Notes under the pieces: generated by a model | Database searches by the model: none | What the model was told of the DNA's origin: nothing | The model's input: only the letters and a program-made list of their open reading frames with translations | Translations under genes and position numbers: made by a program | Assembly (NCBI GenBank): GCA_963790715.1 | Contig: CAWBPN010000018.1 | Location: 806,001-870,000, forward strand | Direction of reading: 5' to 3' | Length of the DNA: 64,000 bases | Origin: DCFW01 sp963790715 | GTDB lineage: Bacteria > Bacteroidota > Bacteroidia > Bacteroidales > Bacteroidaceae | In this document: positions 1-8,755 of the stretch, in pieces | How the letters are laid out: each line of letters opens with the position of its first letter | Position numbering within the stretch: position 1 is the stretch's first letter

Positions 1-847
1 AATAACCATTTTGATTACCATTGTCCTTAATCCGTTGTTTCTCTTTGTTCTGAAACTGGGAGTTATGGGAAGTGCTTTGGCAACAGTTATTTCATTGGCT
101 ATAATGTGCTGCTGGGAATTTAGTTATTTTCTAAACAAAAACAACAGCATTCATTTACAGAGAAAAGCTTTACTGTTAAAGAAGAATATAATATATGATT
201 CTTTATCCATAGGACTTGCACCATTTTTGCTACATGTCGCATCATGCTTTATTGTGATAATAATCAACAAGGGGTTGAACAAATACGGCGGAGATATGGC
301 GATAGGAGCATTTGGCATTATAAACAAATTCAGTTTTATTTTTGGAATGATTGTGATTGGTCTCACACAGGGAATGCAACCGATTGTAGGTTATAATTAT
401 GGAGCTAAACAATATTCCCGTGTCATCAAGGCGTTTAATATTACTCTGCTATGCGGCTGTCTAGTTAATGTGGTAGGCTTTTTGTTCGCCGAACTTACAC
501 CAAGACTTATCGCTTCTATTTTCACCAGCGATAAAACACTTATACATGCCGTAATTGTAGGGATGCAATTGTTTATGCTTGCCTTCCCGTTATCAAGTAT
601 TCAAATTGTTGCCGACAGTTTCTTCCAATCCATCGGGAAAGCAAAGCAAGCTATATTTTTGTCACTCACTCGCCAACTGATATTTATATTGCCTGCAATA
701 TTGATTCTTCCGTTATATTTCGGGCTAAAAGGTATATGGATAAGCATGCCTGTGAGCGACGCTGCAGCTGCACTTATTTCTGCATCAATGCTATATTTCC
801 AATTACATAAAATAAAATACCAACCTAAGACTTTACAACAAATATAA
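1..847 (+). CDS. MATE-family multidrug/sodium antiporter, C-terminal part (cut by window start)
   Basis: The reading frame is open to the window edge (frame from base 2), so the visible 281 residues or so are the C-terminal part of a longer protein; the TTG at 11 is not a real start. The sequence is strongly hydrophobic, with about seven membrane segments. It carries MATE-type features: a GYNYGAKQ loop after a QGMQPIVGYN segment (a repeat-2 hallmark of the family), and a segment with SFFQSIGKAKQA, similar to the second-half loop of NorM-like proteins. MATE proteins export cationic drugs or metabolites in exchange for sodium or protons across the inner membrane. The substrate cannot be told from sequence. 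It is followed by a strong terminator, so it is the last gene of its transcript. Confidence 0.85.
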   Translation, partial: ITILITIVLNPLFLFVLKLGVMGSALATVISLAIMCCWEFSYFLNKNNSIHLQRKALLLKKNIIYDSLSIGLAPFLLHVASCFIVIIINKGLNKYGGDMAIGAFGIINKFSFIFGMIVIGLTQGMQPIVGYNYGAKQYSRVIKAFNITLLCGCLVNVVGFLFAELTPRLIASIFTSDKTLIHAVIVGMQLFMLAFPLSSIQIVADSFFQSIGKAKQAIFLSLTRQLIFILPAILILPLYFGLKGIWISMPVSDAAAALISASMLYFQLHKIKYQPKTLQQI

Positions 848-870
848 TAATGCTAACTTCGTTTCAAAAC

Positions 871-910
871 AACTCCCGATTTATTAATTATAAATCGGGA
901 GTTATTTTCA
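871..910 (+). terminator. Rho-independent terminator after the MATE gene
   Basis: A perfect 13-bp stem (AACTCCCGATTTA at 871-883 with its complement at 891-903) has a 7-base loop and is followed by a T-rich tail at 904-909. It ends the MATE transcript just before the GH3 promoter. Confidence 0.9.
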
Positions 911-922
911 TTAGAAAAACAG

Positions 923-930
923 TATCTTTG
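923..930 (+). promoter_or_regulatory. -7 promoter box for the GH3 gene
   Basis: TATCTTTG matches the Bacteroidota -7 consensus TAnnTTTG exactly and lies 42 bases before the GH3 ATG, directly after a terminator. No clear -33 TTTG was assigned. Confidence 0.6.
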
Positions 931-971
931 AACATTTGTAAATCAATAACTAATATATATTTATATCCAAA

Positions 972-3326
972 ATGAAAAAACTAATATTATCTATCTTTGC
1001 ACTGGTGGCTGCTTTAGGTAATACTCATGCCCAAAGCGCCGTGAAGCCGTGCATAAAGGAAGACACAAAAATGGAAGCAGAAATCGAAAGCAGGCTCGCA
1101 AAGATGACCCTCGATGAGAAAGTGGGACAAATGTGTGAATTGTCAATTGACATCATTACCGATGCAAAAGGCAGTACCGGCGGCAAGTTCTTATTCAACA
1201 ATGAAAAGGTTAATGAAGTTTTTGATAAATACAAAGTAGGGTCTATACTGAATGTCCCGCTGAGCGTTGCTCAACCGCCGGAATCGTGGCGGAAGATAAT
1301 CTACTCGCTCAACCAAAAATCTTTGAAAAGCTTCGGCATACCTGAAGTCTACGGTGTAGACCAAATTCACGGAGCTTCCTACTCTTTGGGAGCAACGTTC
1401 TTCCCCCAACCTATTTGCCAGGCGGCTTCTTTTAATCGCAATATACCTTTCCGCGTATCCGAAATAAGCGCATACGAATCAAGAGATTGCCTTATCCCTT
1501 GGGTTTACGCCCCTGTTATGGACTTGGGTCGTCAGCCGATGTGGTCGCGCATGTGGGAGAGTTTCGGCGAAGACTGTTATGTCAATTCCGAAATGGCTGC
1601 GCAGGCTGTTGAAGGTTTTCAGGGGACTGATCCCAACCATATCGACATGTATCATGTAGGCGCATGTATAAAGCATTTTATGGCTTACGGCGTACCGGTA
1701 AACGGTAAAGACCGCACTCCTTCTTCAGTCAGCGAGCGTGACTTACGCGAAAAATACTTCATGCCTTTCAAGAATTGCCTTCAACACGGTGCGTTGAGCC
1801 TGATGGTTAATTCGTCACTCAACAACGGCATTCCCTTCCATGCCAACAAGGAGTTGCTCACCGACTGGGTGAAAAACGAACTGAACTGGGACGGTATGAT
1901 AGTTACCGACTGGGCGGACATCGACAATCTGTACAAGCGCGACCATATTGCCGCTAACAAGAAAGATGCCATTGCCCTCGCCATCAATGCAGGCATTGAT
2001 ATGTCAATGGATCCGTACGATGTCGGCTTCTGCACCGATTTAAAGGAACTTGTGCAGGAAGGCCGTGTACCGATGAGCCGTATTGATGACGCCGTACGCA
2101 GAATATTACGTTTCAAATATCGTGTCGGACTGTTCGACGAAAAAACTTGGAACAACCCCGACAAGATAGCAAAGAAATACCCGGATTTTGCCTGCAAGAA
2201 GTTTGCCGATGAGGCTACCGAATTTGCAGAAGAAGGCGAAGTATTGCTGAAAAACAATGATAACATCCTGCCTTTGGCAAAAGGTAAAAAGATATTGGTT
2301 GTCGGTCCTAACGCCAACTCACTGCGCACTATTAACGGCGGATGGTCGTACACATGGCAGGGAAACAAGACCGACGAACTGGTGAAGGGCAAATATAACA
2401 CGATATATGATGCTCTTTGCAACAAATACGGAAAAGACAACGTCACGTTGTGTCAGGGCGTTACATATAAAAATAGTGACAACTGGCAGGATGAAAATTC
2501 TCCTGAAATAGATAAAGCAGTCAGTGCCGCCGCAGATGCCGATGTGATTATTGCATGTGTAGGCGAGAATTCATATTGCGAAACACCGGGTAATCTCGAA
2601 GATATCAACATGAGCGCAAACCAACGTGACTTGGTGAAAGCTTTGGCAAAGACGGACAAGCCCATAATACTTATACTTAACGGTGGTCGTCCGCGCGTCA
2701 TGGGAGACATCGAGCCGTTGGCAAAAGCTGTCGTTGATGTGTTCCTCCCCGGCAATTACGGTGGCGATGCATTAGCCAACCTATTGGCAGGCGACGCAAA
2801 CTTCTCGGCAAAAATGCCGTTTACTTATTCTCATCACGTAAGCTCGCTACACACTTACGACTACAAGCCGTGTGAGAACTTAGGAGAAATGACAGGCAGC
2901 TACAACTACGATGCAAAGATGGACATCCAATGGTCGTTCGGCTACGGATTAAGTTACACCACATTTAAGTACAGCAACTTCAAGGTAAATAAATCCGACT
3001 TCACAGCCGACGACGAACTTGAATTCACCGTAGATGTAACCAACACCGGAAGTGTTGAAGGCAAAGAAGTGGCAATGCTTTACAGCAGCGAACTCGTGGC
3101 AAGTATCTCACCTGACAACAAACGCTTACGCAACTTCGAAAAGGTTGACCTCAAGCCGGGCGAGACAAAGACCGTGACAATGAAAATAAAAGCTAGTGAC
3201 CTTGCATTCGTAGGCATCGACAACAAATGGGTGCTAGAACAAGGAGAATTCGTTATGCGTTGCGGCGATCAGTTGTTGCACATCAACTGCACGCAAACAA
3301 AACATTGGGATACGCCTAATATCTAA
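972..3326 (+). CDS. Secreted glycoside hydrolase family 3 beta-glycosidase (BglX-like)
   Basis: This 784-residue protein begins with a signal peptide (MKKLILSIFALVAALGNTHA, then AQ), so it acts in the periplasm or at the outer surface. The order is GH3 barrel (about 40-340), GH3 C-terminal sandwich (about 410-640) and a fibronectin-III-like domain (about 690-775), as in BglX-type beta-glucosidases. The motif GMIVTDWADI places the likely catalytic nucleophile at Asp313; KHFMAYG and GEDCYVNSEMAAQAVEGFQG are typical substrate-pocket motifs. The family hydrolyses beta-glucosides or beta-xylosides from the non-reducing end; the exact sugar is not decidable here. The gene is monocistronic, between its own promoter box and a terminator. 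Confidence 0.93.
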   Translation: MKKLILSIFALVAALGNTHAQSAVKPCIKEDTKMEAEIESRLAKMTLDEKVGQMCELSIDIITDAKGSTGGKFLFNNEKVNEVFDKYKVGSILNVPLSVAQPPESWRKIIYSLNQKSLKSFGIPEVYGVDQIHGASYSLGATFFPQPICQAASFNRNIPFRVSEISAYESRDCLIPWVYAPVMDLGRQPMWSRMWESFGEDCYVNSEMAAQAVEGFQGTDPNHIDMYHVGACIKHFMAYGVPVNGKDRTPSSVSERDLREKYFMPFKNCLQHGALSLMVNSSLNNGIPFHANKELLTDWVKNELNWDGMIVTDWADIDNLYKRDHIAANKKDAIALAINAGIDMSMDPYDVGFCTDLKELVQEGRVPMSRIDDAVRRILRFKYRVGLFDEKTWNNPDKIAKKYPDFACKKFADEATEFAEEGEVLLKNNDNILPLAKGKKILVVGPNANSLRTINGGWSYTWQGNKTDELVKGKYNTIYDALCNKYGKDNVTLCQGVTYKNSDNWQDENSPEIDKAVSAAADADVIIACVGENSYCETPGNLEDINMSANQRDLVKALAKTDKPIILILNGGRPRVMGDIEPLAKAVVDVFLPGNYGGDALANLLAGDANFSAKMPFTYSHHVSSLHTYDYKPCENLGEMTGSYNYDAKMDIQWSFGYGLSYTTFKYSNFKVNKSDFTADDELEFTVDVTNTGSVEGKEVAMLYSSELVASISPDNKRLRNFEKVDLKPGETKTVTMKIKASDLAFVGIDNKWVLEQGEFVMRCGDQLLHINCTQTKHWDTPNI

Positions 3327-3348
3327 ATAACTTAATTCACATACTTTG

Positions 3349-3389
3349 ATGCAGGCATAAGTCAAACGACTTTGCCTGCATTTTTTTAT
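3349..3389 (+). terminator. Rho-independent terminator after GH3
   Basis: The stem ATGCAGGCA (3349-3357) pairs with 3373-3381, with an inner AAGTC/GACTT extension around an AAAC loop, followed by seven T residues. It is a strong terminator for the GH3 transcript. Confidence 0.92.
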
Positions 3390-3757
3390 TGCCATAAACA
3401 CACATAAAAGGCAACATACCGCAAACCTACCGGTTATACACTGAGTTTACCGTGTTTTTTCAGCACGTTAACCGTAACACATCAGCATGTTTACCGTGTT
3501 TCCCCAGCATGTTTACCATTTATTACAGCTATGAAAAGATGATATTACAGCTGTGAAATCATCTTTTTGCAGCTGTAAAAACATCTTTTCACAGCTGTAA
3601 TAAATAGTATTCTTTCTGATAAGATACGGTAAACATGCAGAAGAAACATGGTAAACATGCTGATAAGATACGGCAAACATGCTGGGAAGCGAAACATTTC
3701 CCTGTGGTTATTTATTTGCGTATGAATTGATAATGAAAAATTATAAAGGTGTGTCGT
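3390..3757. repeat. Gene-free stretch with a 22-bp-periodic palindromic repeat array (3463-3682)
   Basis: The stretch lies between the convergent 3' ends of the GH3 gene and queG and holds no plausible gene. From 3463 to 3682 it has short motifs at exact 22-bp steps. GCATG or GCACG followed by TTTACC/TTAACC occurs at 3463, 3485 and 3507. The core ACAGCTGT or a variant occurs at 3525, 3547, 3569 and 3591. The inverse, CATGC preceded by GGTAAA or GGCAAA, occurs at 3634, 3656 and 3678. Left and right units mirror each other about one centre near 3572.5, which is also the centre of the third ACAGCTGT. The whole is thus an imperfect 220-bp palindrome. Its function is unknown; see findings. Confidence 0.85.
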
Positions 3758-4705
3758 CTAATTGTGATTTGATGCCTTGTTGTCTTCCACAGCATCGATA
3801 TTCCTCTTAAGTCCTTCAAACTTGGCTCTCTTTACGGCTGAGCCTTTGAAGATTCTGCGATAACGCTCGACTGTCAGTTGTTGCCAATCGGCTTCAGTCA
3901 TGTTAATGAATTCGTTGTTAGGTTGCAGTTCGGGAGTATTGTTCGGTATTGCAAAACGTTGGTTCCAGGGACAAGCTTTTTGACATTCGTCGCAACCATA
4001 TATCGTGCGATGCATGGTTAGCTTTACGTCAGTTGATATATCTCCACGGTTCTCAATTGTTTGGTACGAAAGACACTTTTCGGCATTCATCTTGCCGGGT
4101 GAAAACAATGCATGCGCGGGACAAGCCTCTACACAGCGTTTACATCGCCCACAATGACTCTTCATCGGACGATCGTATACCAGTTCAAAATCAACAATTA
4201 TCTCGCCTAAGAAGAAAAAAGAACCGGCATTGGGTATAATCAACAATGTGTTGTTGCCAATCCAACCGAGACCGCTCTTCCATGCCCAGTAACGTTCAAG
4301 TATCGGAGCAGTGTCGCAAAACGCCCTGCCATGCACCGTAGGTTCGATATTTGTTATAAACGATAACAAGTCGTTCAGTTTGGCTTTTACCACCTCATGA
4401 TAATCTTTGCCGTAGGCATAATATGCGAATTGCAATTGGTCGTCGGCAAGCTTCTGCTGAGGATAATAGTTCAACGCCACGGAAATAATACTCTTTGCTC
4501 CGGGAACTATCAGGCGTGGGTCGCAACGTTTGTCGTTATATCTCACAAGGTAATCCATCGTGCCGTTGTATCCTTTGTCGAGCCATTCGTTGAGATTACT
4601 GGCGGCTTCCTGATCGACAGCCTCGGCGCGCGCCAGGCCACAAGCAGAAAAGCCGAGGTTTTGTGCCTCGGCTTTTATCTTATTTGTGAATTCTTCCTGA
4701 TTCAT
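3758..4705 (-). CDS. queG: Epoxyqueuosine reductase QueG
   Basis: This 315-residue cytoplasmic iron-sulfur, cobalamin-dependent enzyme makes the last step of queuosine synthesis, reducing epoxyqueuosine in tRNA to queuosine. The sequence shows the QueG N-terminal region (SAKSIISVALNYYP; LERYWAWKSGLGWIGNNTLL) and two 4Fe-4S clusters, CGRCKRCVEACP and CDECQKACPWN, with CLSYQTIENRG between them as in the family. Length is a little short (E. coli QueG is about 379) but usual for Bacteroidota. Its ATG overlaps the end of the upstream deacetylase gene by 4 bases, so the two are translationally coupled. QueA, the enzyme that makes its substrate, is also in this window at 44081-45139. Confidence 0.95.
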   Translation of the reverse strand: MNQEEFTNKIKAEAQNLGFSACGLARAEAVDQEAASNLNEWLDKGYNGTMDYLVRYNDKRCDPRLIVPGAKSIISVALNYYPQQKLADDQLQFAYYAYGKDYHEVVKAKLNDLLSFITNIEPTVHGRAFCDTAPILERYWAWKSGLGWIGNNTLLIIPNAGSFFFLGEIIVDFELVYDRPMKSHCGRCKRCVEACPAHALFSPGKMNAEKCLSYQTIENRGDISTDVKLTMHRTIYGCDECQKACPWNQRFAIPNNTPELQPNNEFINMTEADWQQLTVERYRRIFKGSAVKRAKFEGLKRNIDAVEDNKASNHN

Positions 4706-5310
4706 ATTGTCTTAAATTCATATCCATCATCCCTCAGCCATTCTATTGAACGCGGTAAAGCATACTTCATGTTCTTCTCGCTCTTAAGCGAATCATGGAA
4801 CGTGATAATCGAACCGTTACGCGCATAATGCCTGACGTTGGCAAAGACCTGCCGCTCGTTAAGCTTATTGCTGTAGTCACGCGTCACCAAGTCCCACATA
4901 ACAATTCGGTATTTCTTTTTCAATTCAAGATACTGTGCAGCGGTCATGTGTCCGTGAGGCGGACGAAACAAATCGGTTTGCAAGTATTCGTTTGCCTTAT
5001 CTACATTAGCCATATAATCCTTGGCCGAAAACTCGAATCCTTTAAGATGATTAAAAGTGTGGTTGCCTAACTTATGTCCCCTACTCTTCACCATTTCAAA
5101 TTCTTCGGGATGCTTGCGGATGTTATCTCCCACCATAAAGAAGGTGGCCTTAATATTATACTTATCAAGTAAATCGAGCACCCAGGGAGTCACTTCCGGG
5201 ATAGGTCCGTCGTCAAAAGTCAAATACACGGCTCTTGACTCGGGATGTATCCGCCAAAGTGCACTGGGATATAACATGCGAAGTACTCTTGGGGGTTGTT
5301 CTATCAGCAT
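4702..5310 (-). CDS. Polysaccharide deacetylase (NodB-fold, carbohydrate esterase 4)
   Basis: This 202-residue protein shows the CE4 motifs: TFDDGP (motif 1, metal-binding and base Asp), GNHTFNHL (motif 2, metal-binding His pair), RPPHGH (motif 3) and a late ITFHDS segment. The family removes N-acetyl groups from peptidoglycan or other GlcNAc polymers using a divalent metal. No signal peptide is visible, which is unusual for an enzyme acting on cell-wall polymers and leaves the location open. It starts directly at the stop of the DUF2723 gene and overlaps queG by 4 bases, so the three form one operon. Confidence 0.88.
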   Translation of the reverse strand: MLIEQPPRVLRMLYPSALWRIHPESRAVYLTFDDGPIPEVTPWVLDLLDKYNIKATFFMVGDNIRKHPEEFEMVKSRGHKLGNHTFNHLKGFEFSAKDYMANVDKANEYLQTDLFRPPHGHMTAAQYLELKKKYRIVMWDLVTRDYSNKLNERQVFANVRHYARNGSIITFHDSLKSEKNMKYALPRSIEWLRDDGYEFKTI

Positions 5311-8300
5311 TTACTCTTGTTGGGATGATTGTTGTTGTTGCTGCTGAAGAATACCTCCTATTCTCGGATTCAACTTAGCATAATAAGTATAGAACTGAGC
5401 ACGGCACATCTTTGCTTTCGGAGACTTGTTCTGTTCAAGAATCTTGCAAATCTCGTCCAACTCATAGAGTTGCATGGCACAGTTTTGTGCCGAAGGCTGA
5501 ATTTGTACATCGGTGAAGTCGGAATACCAGGCAAGATATTGTGTTGCCTTGGTAGCCAAAACATTCAATATATGTTCGGCTTTTGCCCTTTGTCCCAACT
5601 TATAATAACACTGGGCTATCATCTGCGAATAGCATGAATAGTCGTGCGGAACTATTGATTCGGGAATAACTTTCTCACCGTAGTTAAGCAACTTCAAAGC
5701 CTTGTCATTCTTGCCCTCCTGTATTAATTGCGTTGCCGTCTGAGCAAACAAACGACGATGCGAATTGCACATGCTTCTTATGTTCTCGTCAAGATAGATA
5801 TGCGGATCCTCAGCCAAGCCGCCCCACTTGAACTTAGTCATAATATTATTATACATCTTGTCGGCATCTATACGTGCACCGTTAGCATTAAAGAACGGAG
5901 TAATACGATATGCCATACCTTCAAGAGTGAAATAATTGTCGAAACAGAGATGATTCTCCGGACCGACGGTGATTGCCATATACACGGGGCGTGTCCAATT
6001 GGTGTTCGAAAGTATTTCAAGCATCATCAAGTCCGACTTGGACAAGCCGCTCTTACCTTTCAAACTAAGAACAATGTGGTCTGGTATATTATTGCGCAAC
6101 GAATCGGGTATCATCATGCCTGAAGCAAGCACAGCCTTCTTGTCGATAGGCAATACGATACTGTCGGTAGGAATAAAGTGCATTTCGGGGTTATCCGAAA
6201 GAACCCAATTATGAATAATATTCTTCAACTCAAACGGATTATCTCCCAATAACTTCTTGGCCTGAACAGGATTTTGCTTCATCAAAGCCAATATCTGAGC
6301 TTTCATTTCCGGCTCTACCTGTACGTACTCATTCACACCGCTTAAGTATTGATAACCCGCCCATTTAATAGGCACTGCAGGTGAATCGTAAGCAGGACGT
6401 TTCAACTGGTCGATATACCAGTCGGTCTGCAAATAGCTCAAGTTGCAAACACGAATGTTGTCTCCCACTCCTTCCGTTTCCTGGTTATACCAAAGCGGGA
6501 AGGTATCGTTATCACCGTTGGTAAATATAATAGGATTACCTTTTGCCTGGCATGAATTCAAGTAATTCTGACCGAAATCACGGCAAACGTAACGACCTGA
6601 ACGGTCGTGTCCCTTCCATGTCTGGCTCAGCATCTGAATAGGCACAAGCAAACAAAGTACCGTTGCAAGTATGGCGGCAGGCGTCTCCTGCATCTTAAGT
6701 CGCTCGTGTATTAGTTTATACACCATCGCCACACCCATACCTATCCATATCGCAAACGCATAGAACGAACCCGCGTACGAATAGTCTCGTTCCCGAGGTT
6801 GCCCCGGCGTTTGATTCAAGTATACGATAATGGCTATACCGGTCATAAAGAACAGGAAGAATACTTCCCAGAATCCCTGTATACCTTTCTTCCCGCGATA
6901 TGCCTGGAAGAACAAGCCCAATATACCGAGAATAAGCGGTAAACCGTAATAAACATTATGTCCTTTATTTGCTTTCAATTCATCAGGCAAATGCGTTGAA
7001 TCGCCTACAAGATGTTTGTCGATGAAGTTAAAACCGGTAATCCAATTGCCGTGTTCAATCTCTCCCGTACCTTGAATATCATTCTGTCGGCCTACGAAAT
7101 TCCACAGGAAGTAGCGCCAATACATAAAGTTCAGCTGATAAGAGAAGAAGAACTGCAAGTTTTCCCATTGTGTCGGTATGTTTACGGTTTGTGTTTGTCC
7201 GCCGGCATCGTAAGGAACATCATATCCTGTAATGTTCACCCAACGCTTGTAATCGGCAGCGTGTGCCGCATCATACATACGGGGAAACAGCATATTCTGA
7301 GCATACACGTAGTCACTCATTCCGTCTTTCGGAATATATCTGTCAGGTTCATTAGGATTCTTCTTAACAACACGTTGATAAGAAGGTGTACCCTTGTCTA
7401 TCTTATAACGATAGCCACCGCTAACTGCTTCAAGCGCAGGCTTTGATGAAAAGGCCTGACCCCACAACAACGGGCGGGTACCGTATTGCTCGCGTCCGAG
7501 ATACTGACCTAAAGAAAAGACATCTTTAGGTGAATCTTCATCCAAAGGAGGATTATCGGTAGAACGAAGAACGATGACAGCGTATGATGAATAACCGGCT
7601 ACGATCATCATCAAGCAGCATAAAACGGTATTCAATACACGAGGATTGGCTTTATATTTCTTGCCGATTGACTTTGATGACAGATAATATATAAGCGCAA
7701 CAAGTAGAATAATGCCTATTACAACGCTACTAACGCCACTTCCGAAGAACGGTATGCCTATCAATGCAACGGCAATGACAAACGACCACTTCATGCGCTT
7801 CTCACTCTTTTGAACGAATGTTTCATAGACACCCCAAATGATGGATGCTACCAACAAGAATATATAAAATATAAATCCGCTGTTATAGTGCAAATGGAAT
7901 GTGTTGACAAACAATAGTTCAAACCACCCTCCTACTCTGACTATTCCCGGAACAATACCGTAGAGTATGATTACAACCAGGAACAAACTTCCGATCAAAG
8001 CTAAAATACTGCCTTTAACCGTAGCGTTAGGATGCTTTTTGAAATAATAAACCCATACGATTGCCGGTGCGCACAACAAGTTCAAAAGGTGAACACCAAC
8101 TGATAAGCCTATCAAATACGAGATAAGAACCAGCCACCGGTCACTGTGAGGTTCATCGGCCACGTCCTCCCATTTCAGAATCAACCAAAAGACTATTGAC
8201 GTAAACATCAAAGAAGATGCAAATACCGTACTCTCTTCCGAGTTAAACCAAAACGTATCTGAGAAGGTCAATGCCAATGCACCGACTGCGCCGGAACCCA

Positions 8301-8664
8301 TAATAATTATTATCTTACTAAGGCTCTTATAATCGCTCTCTGAATTAATAATCAACTTACGTGTCAAGTGCGTAATTGTCCAAAACAAGAACAAAATACA
8401 AAACGCGCTTGCCAACGCCGACAACGTATTTGCCATACGTGCCACTTGCGAAGGATCTTTTGCAAAATGAGAGAAGAAATTAGAAATGAGCATATAGAAT
8501 GGCGCTCCGGGTGGATGACCTATTTCCAGTTTATAACCTGTAGATATGACTTCAGGACAATCCCAAAAGCTTGCTGTCGGCTCAATAGTAACGCAATATA
8601 CTACGGCAGCAATCAGAAAAATGAACCACCCGCAAAGGTTGTTCACCAATTTGTATTGTTTCAT
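5311..8664 (-). CDS. DUF2723 multi-pass membrane protein (TMEM260/O-mannosyltransferase-like)
   Basis: This is a very large (1117-residue) inner-membrane protein. The N-terminal two thirds carry about 12 hydrophobic segments. The motif TASFWDCPEVISTGYKLEIG followed by HPPGAP near residue 30-55 is the signature of DUF2723, a GT-C-like family related to eukaryotic TMEM260, which is an O-mannosyltransferase. The C-terminal third (from about 780) is soluble with TPR-like helices (around 1000-1060) and ends in a glutamine tract (QQQQQQ then SSQQE). The likely role is transfer of a lipid-linked sugar to exported proteins; this is inference from the family. It heads an operon with a polysaccharide deacetylase and queG, from a clear -7 box at 8705-8712. 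Confidence 0.85.
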   Translation of the reverse strand: MKQYKLVNNLCGWFIFLIAAVVYCVTIEPTASFWDCPEVISTGYKLEIGHPPGAPFYMLISNFFSHFAKDPSQVARMANTLSALASAFCILFLFWTITHLTRKLIINSESDYKSLSKIIIIMGSGAVGALALTFSDTFWFNSEESTVFASSLMFTSIVFWLILKWEDVADEPHSDRWLVLISYLIGLSVGVHLLNLLCAPAIVWVYYFKKHPNATVKGSILALIGSLFLVVIILYGIVPGIVRVGGWFELLFVNTFHLHYNSGFIFYIFLLVASIIWGVYETFVQKSEKRMKWSFVIAVALIGIPFFGSGVSSVVIGIILLVALIYYLSSKSIGKKYKANPRVLNTVLCCLMMIVAGYSSYAVIVLRSTDNPPLDEDSPKDVFSLGQYLGREQYGTRPLLWGQAFSSKPALEAVSGGYRYKIDKGTPSYQRVVKKNPNEPDRYIPKDGMSDYVYAQNMLFPRMYDAAHAADYKRWVNITGYDVPYDAGGQTQTVNIPTQWENLQFFFSYQLNFMYWRYFLWNFVGRQNDIQGTGEIEHGNWITGFNFIDKHLVGDSTHLPDELKANKGHNVYYGLPLILGILGLFFQAYRGKKGIQGFWEVFFLFFMTGIAIIVYLNQTPGQPRERDYSYAGSFYAFAIWIGMGVAMVYKLIHERLKMQETPAAILATVLCLLVPIQMLSQTWKGHDRSGRYVCRDFGQNYLNSCQAKGNPIIFTNGDNDTFPLWYNQETEGVGDNIRVCNLSYLQTDWYIDQLKRPAYDSPAVPIKWAGYQYLSGVNEYVQVEPEMKAQILALMKQNPVQAKKLLGDNPFELKNIIHNWVLSDNPEMHFIPTDSIVLPIDKKAVLASGMMIPDSLRNNIPDHIVLSLKGKSGLSKSDLMMLEILSNTNWTRPVYMAITVGPENHLCFDNYFTLEGMAYRITPFFNANGARIDADKMYNNIMTKFKWGGLAEDPHIYLDENIRSMCNSHRRLFAQTATQLIQEGKNDKALKLLNYGEKVIPESIVPHDYSCYSQMIAQCYYKLGQRAKAEHILNVLATKATQYLAWYSDFTDVQIQPSAQNCAMQLYELDEICKILEQNKSPKAKMCRAQFYTYYAKLNPRIGGILQQQQQQSSQQE

Positions 8665-8704
8665 ATTTCAAAAAAATATAATTATTTCTAACTGAAATTA
8701 CGTG

Positions 8705-8712
8705 CAAATATA
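8705..8712 (-). promoter_or_regulatory. -7 promoter box for the DUF2723 operon
   Basis: On the minus strand this reads TATATTTG, an exact TAnnTTTG match, 41 bases upstream of the ATG at 8664. Confidence 0.55.
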
Positions 8713-8755
8713 TAGAAAGTTTTGATTAAATTGTATATTTCAGTAGGTTTTGCTT

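Noticed and set aside
1781..2446. 221-codon open frame on the minus strand inside the GH3 gene
   Set aside because: It is fully antisense to a well-supported GH3 gene, with no motif or promoter of its own.
3463..3682. CRISPR array
   Set aside because: Units are 22 bp with no separate spacers of 30 or so bases, the array inverts at its centre, and no cas genes are present.
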